Shown piece after piece: positions 5,266 to 6,290 of a DNA stretch of 6,290 nt (positions within the stretch are counted from its first letter, which is position 1; every line of letters starts with the position of its first letter). The translations under genes were made by a program, and so were the position numbers. Origin of the DNA: an uncultured Acetatifactor sp. GTDB lineage: Bacteria; Bacillota; Clostridia; Lachnospirales; Lachnospiraceae. The stretch covers positions 1-6,290 of the forward strand of contig CANQSE010000123.1 in NCBI GenBank assembly GCA_947626405.1. The letters are read 5' to 3'. The notes beneath the pieces are model-generated. The model did not search any database. It was not told the DNA's origin and saw nothing but the letters and a program-made list of their open reading frames with translations.

Positions 5266-6290
5266 ATGATTGCGGAATTATGCCATGAGCTGAGACAGCT
5301 CGTTTCTCTGCGCAGCTTAAAGGCGCGTATCTTTTTAATCATACTGCTTGTGGGAATTATACCGTGCAGTCTGATCAGCCATGCGATCCTGGATAATTAT
5401 GAGGAACGCGCGGTTGAGCAGCGGATCGCCACAGTGCAGAATCAGCTCAGGGTGGTCGGGAACCACCTTATCAGCAACAATTATCTGAGCAATACACAGA
5501 CGGATGAGATGAACAGCGCATCTTCGCGAAACGTGATAAACGCGGAGCTTGAAACCATATCGGATCTTTATGAAGGGCGCGTGCTGATCGTGGATTCCGG
5601 CCTGAGAGTGGTCAGGGACACTTACGGCGTAAGCGAGGGAAAGACCATTATATCCGAGGAGGTAATAAGATGCTTCAGGGGGGAAAACACGTCTTATTAC
5701 GACAGGGACCACGGTTACATAGAAATGACGACGCCGATTGAGTATGAAGGGCCGCCGGCTGAAGCGGATGCGGATGTGGATGTGGATGCGCCTAACCCTC
5801 CCTCAACCATTGTGGGAGTAATGCTCACCAGCATTTCAAACGAGTCCATAGTAAACACAATGCACGCGCTTAACAGGACGGCGGTTCTGTTTAGAAACCT
5901 TATATTTGTGTTTATAATCGCCCTGGCGCTTCTTATGGCAATTCTGCTGCCAAGACCGTTAAACAGGCTGACAAACGCAATCAATGAAGTGCAGGCGGGA
6001 TATACGGACGAGACAATAAACGTGCCCGGTTACGCCGAGACTGCAAATATTGTGGACGCCTTTAACCAGCTTCTGCAGAGGATGAAGCTTCTGGACGATT
6101 CGCGCCAGGAATTTGTGGCGAATGTGTCGCACGAGCTTAAGACGCCGATGGCGTCAATGAAGGTGCTTGCTGATTCGCTCCTGTCGCAGGGCGACGTCCC
6201 CGCTGAACTGTACAGGGAATTTATGGAGGATATCGTCTCAGAGGTTGACAGGGAAAATCAGATAATAACCGATCTTCTGGCGCTTGTGAA
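5266..6290 (+). CDS. Membrane sensor histidine kinase, N-terminal part (3' truncated by window edge)
   Basis: The frame opens at ATG 5266 and stays open to the window end (341 codons plus two bases), so the catalytic ATPase domain is missing only because the window stops. After about 21 cytoplasmic residues comes a first membrane helix (about 22-42). An extracytoplasmic sensor region follows (about 43-208) with a PDC/Cache-like look, for example RVLIVDSGLRVVRDTYG at 105-121. A second helix (about 211-228), a HAMP linker starting P229-R-P-L, and a HisKA dimerisation domain with FVANVSHELKTP at 283-294 complete the visible part. H289 is the expected phosphorylated residue. The sensor carries an acidic Ala/Val-Asp repeat (167-174) before a Pro-rich stretch. 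The best ribosome site, GGGAG at 5250-5254, is 11 bases upstream, rather far. The response regulator gene ends 18 bases before, so the two form a cognate pair. The signal sensed is unknown. Confidence 0.93.
   Translation, partial: MIAELCHELRQLVSLRSLKARIFLIILLVGIIPCSLISHAILDNYEERAVEQRIATVQNQLRVVGNHLISNNYLSNTQTDEMNSASSRNVINAELETISDLYEGRVLIVDSGLRVVRDTYGVSEGKTIISEEVIRCFRGENTSYYDRDHGYIEMTTPIEYEGPPAEADADVDVDAPNPPSTIVGVMLTSISNESIVNTMHALNRTAVLFRNLIFVFIIALALLMAILLPRPLNRLTNAINEVQAGYTDETINVPGYAETANIVDAFNQLLQRMKLLDDSRQEFVANVSHELKTPMASMKVLADSLLSQGDVPAELYREFMEDIVSEVDRENQIITDLLALV
5764..5790 (+). repeat. Hexanucleotide tandem repeat (GCGGAT/GTGGAT) inside the kinase gene
   Basis: Four consecutive six-base units (GCGGAT twice, GTGGAT twice) plus a final GCG encode alternating Ala/Val-Asp (residues 167-175) in the extracytoplasmic sensor region. 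Because the unit is a multiple of three, gain or loss of copies would keep the reading frame. It looks like a slippage-prone, low-complexity insertion that adds four acidic residues in a row of alternating positions. Confidence 0.7.

Noticed and set aside
6266..6274. Exact copy of TAACCGATC, also present at 3261-3269 in the hairpin arm
   Set aside because: A single nine-base match inside a conserved kinase coding region is expected by chance and lacks the rest of the arm.

Overview
The window looks like chromosomal DNA from a low-to-mid GC Firmicute, most likely a Clostridia member of the Lachnospiraceae type. This is inferred from roughly even base composition, strong AGG/AGA/ATA codon use, GGAGG-type ribosome binding sites, and ArgD and ComEA proteins that read like those of gut Clostridia. 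No species call is possible. All genes lie on the + strand. No RNA genes, mobile elements or CRISPR arrays are visible.

Left part (1-3252): the 3' end of argB (acetylglutamate kinase, cut by the window edge) is followed by complete argD (acetylornithine aminotransferase), two consecutive enzymes of arginine biosynthesis. Their 77-base gap holds a degenerate 15-16 bp tandem repeat. Two bases after argD starts a gene for an exported family-1-like solute-binding protein. It has no permease or ATPase next to it and no lipobox cysteine. Its ribosome binding site lies inside the end of argD, so it is probably co-expressed with the arginine genes.

Middle (3253-3852): a small five-helix DMT-superfamily (YdcZ/DUF606-like) membrane protein is preceded by the most striking non-coding structure in the window. 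Two 20-base arms (18 of 20 positions pair) enclose a 19-base loop. The 3' arm contains the start codon and is followed by a T-rich run, while a candidate -10 box lies in the loop. The layout suggests that read-through transcripts from upstream would be folded off for translation, or terminated, while a transcript starting in the loop would escape. A good sigma-A-type promoter (TTGTAA, 17 bp, TATAAT) then separates the left group from the right group.

Right part (3853-6290): a ComEA-like lipoprotein (lipobox, low-complexity spacer, SLBB, helix-hairpin-helix) is followed by an OmpR-type response regulator and its membrane histidine kinase, which runs off the window. The three are closely spaced and probably form one transcription unit. 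A short leader hairpin may mask the comEA Shine-Dalgarno sequence.

Overall the region is mostly ordinary core metabolism plus a two-component system. The points worth checking are the start-codon hairpin, the orphan solute-binding protein tied to argD, the lipoprotein form of ComEA beside a sensor pair, and a hexanucleotide repeat in the kinase sensor domain. I did not find convincing evidence for a wholly new system.
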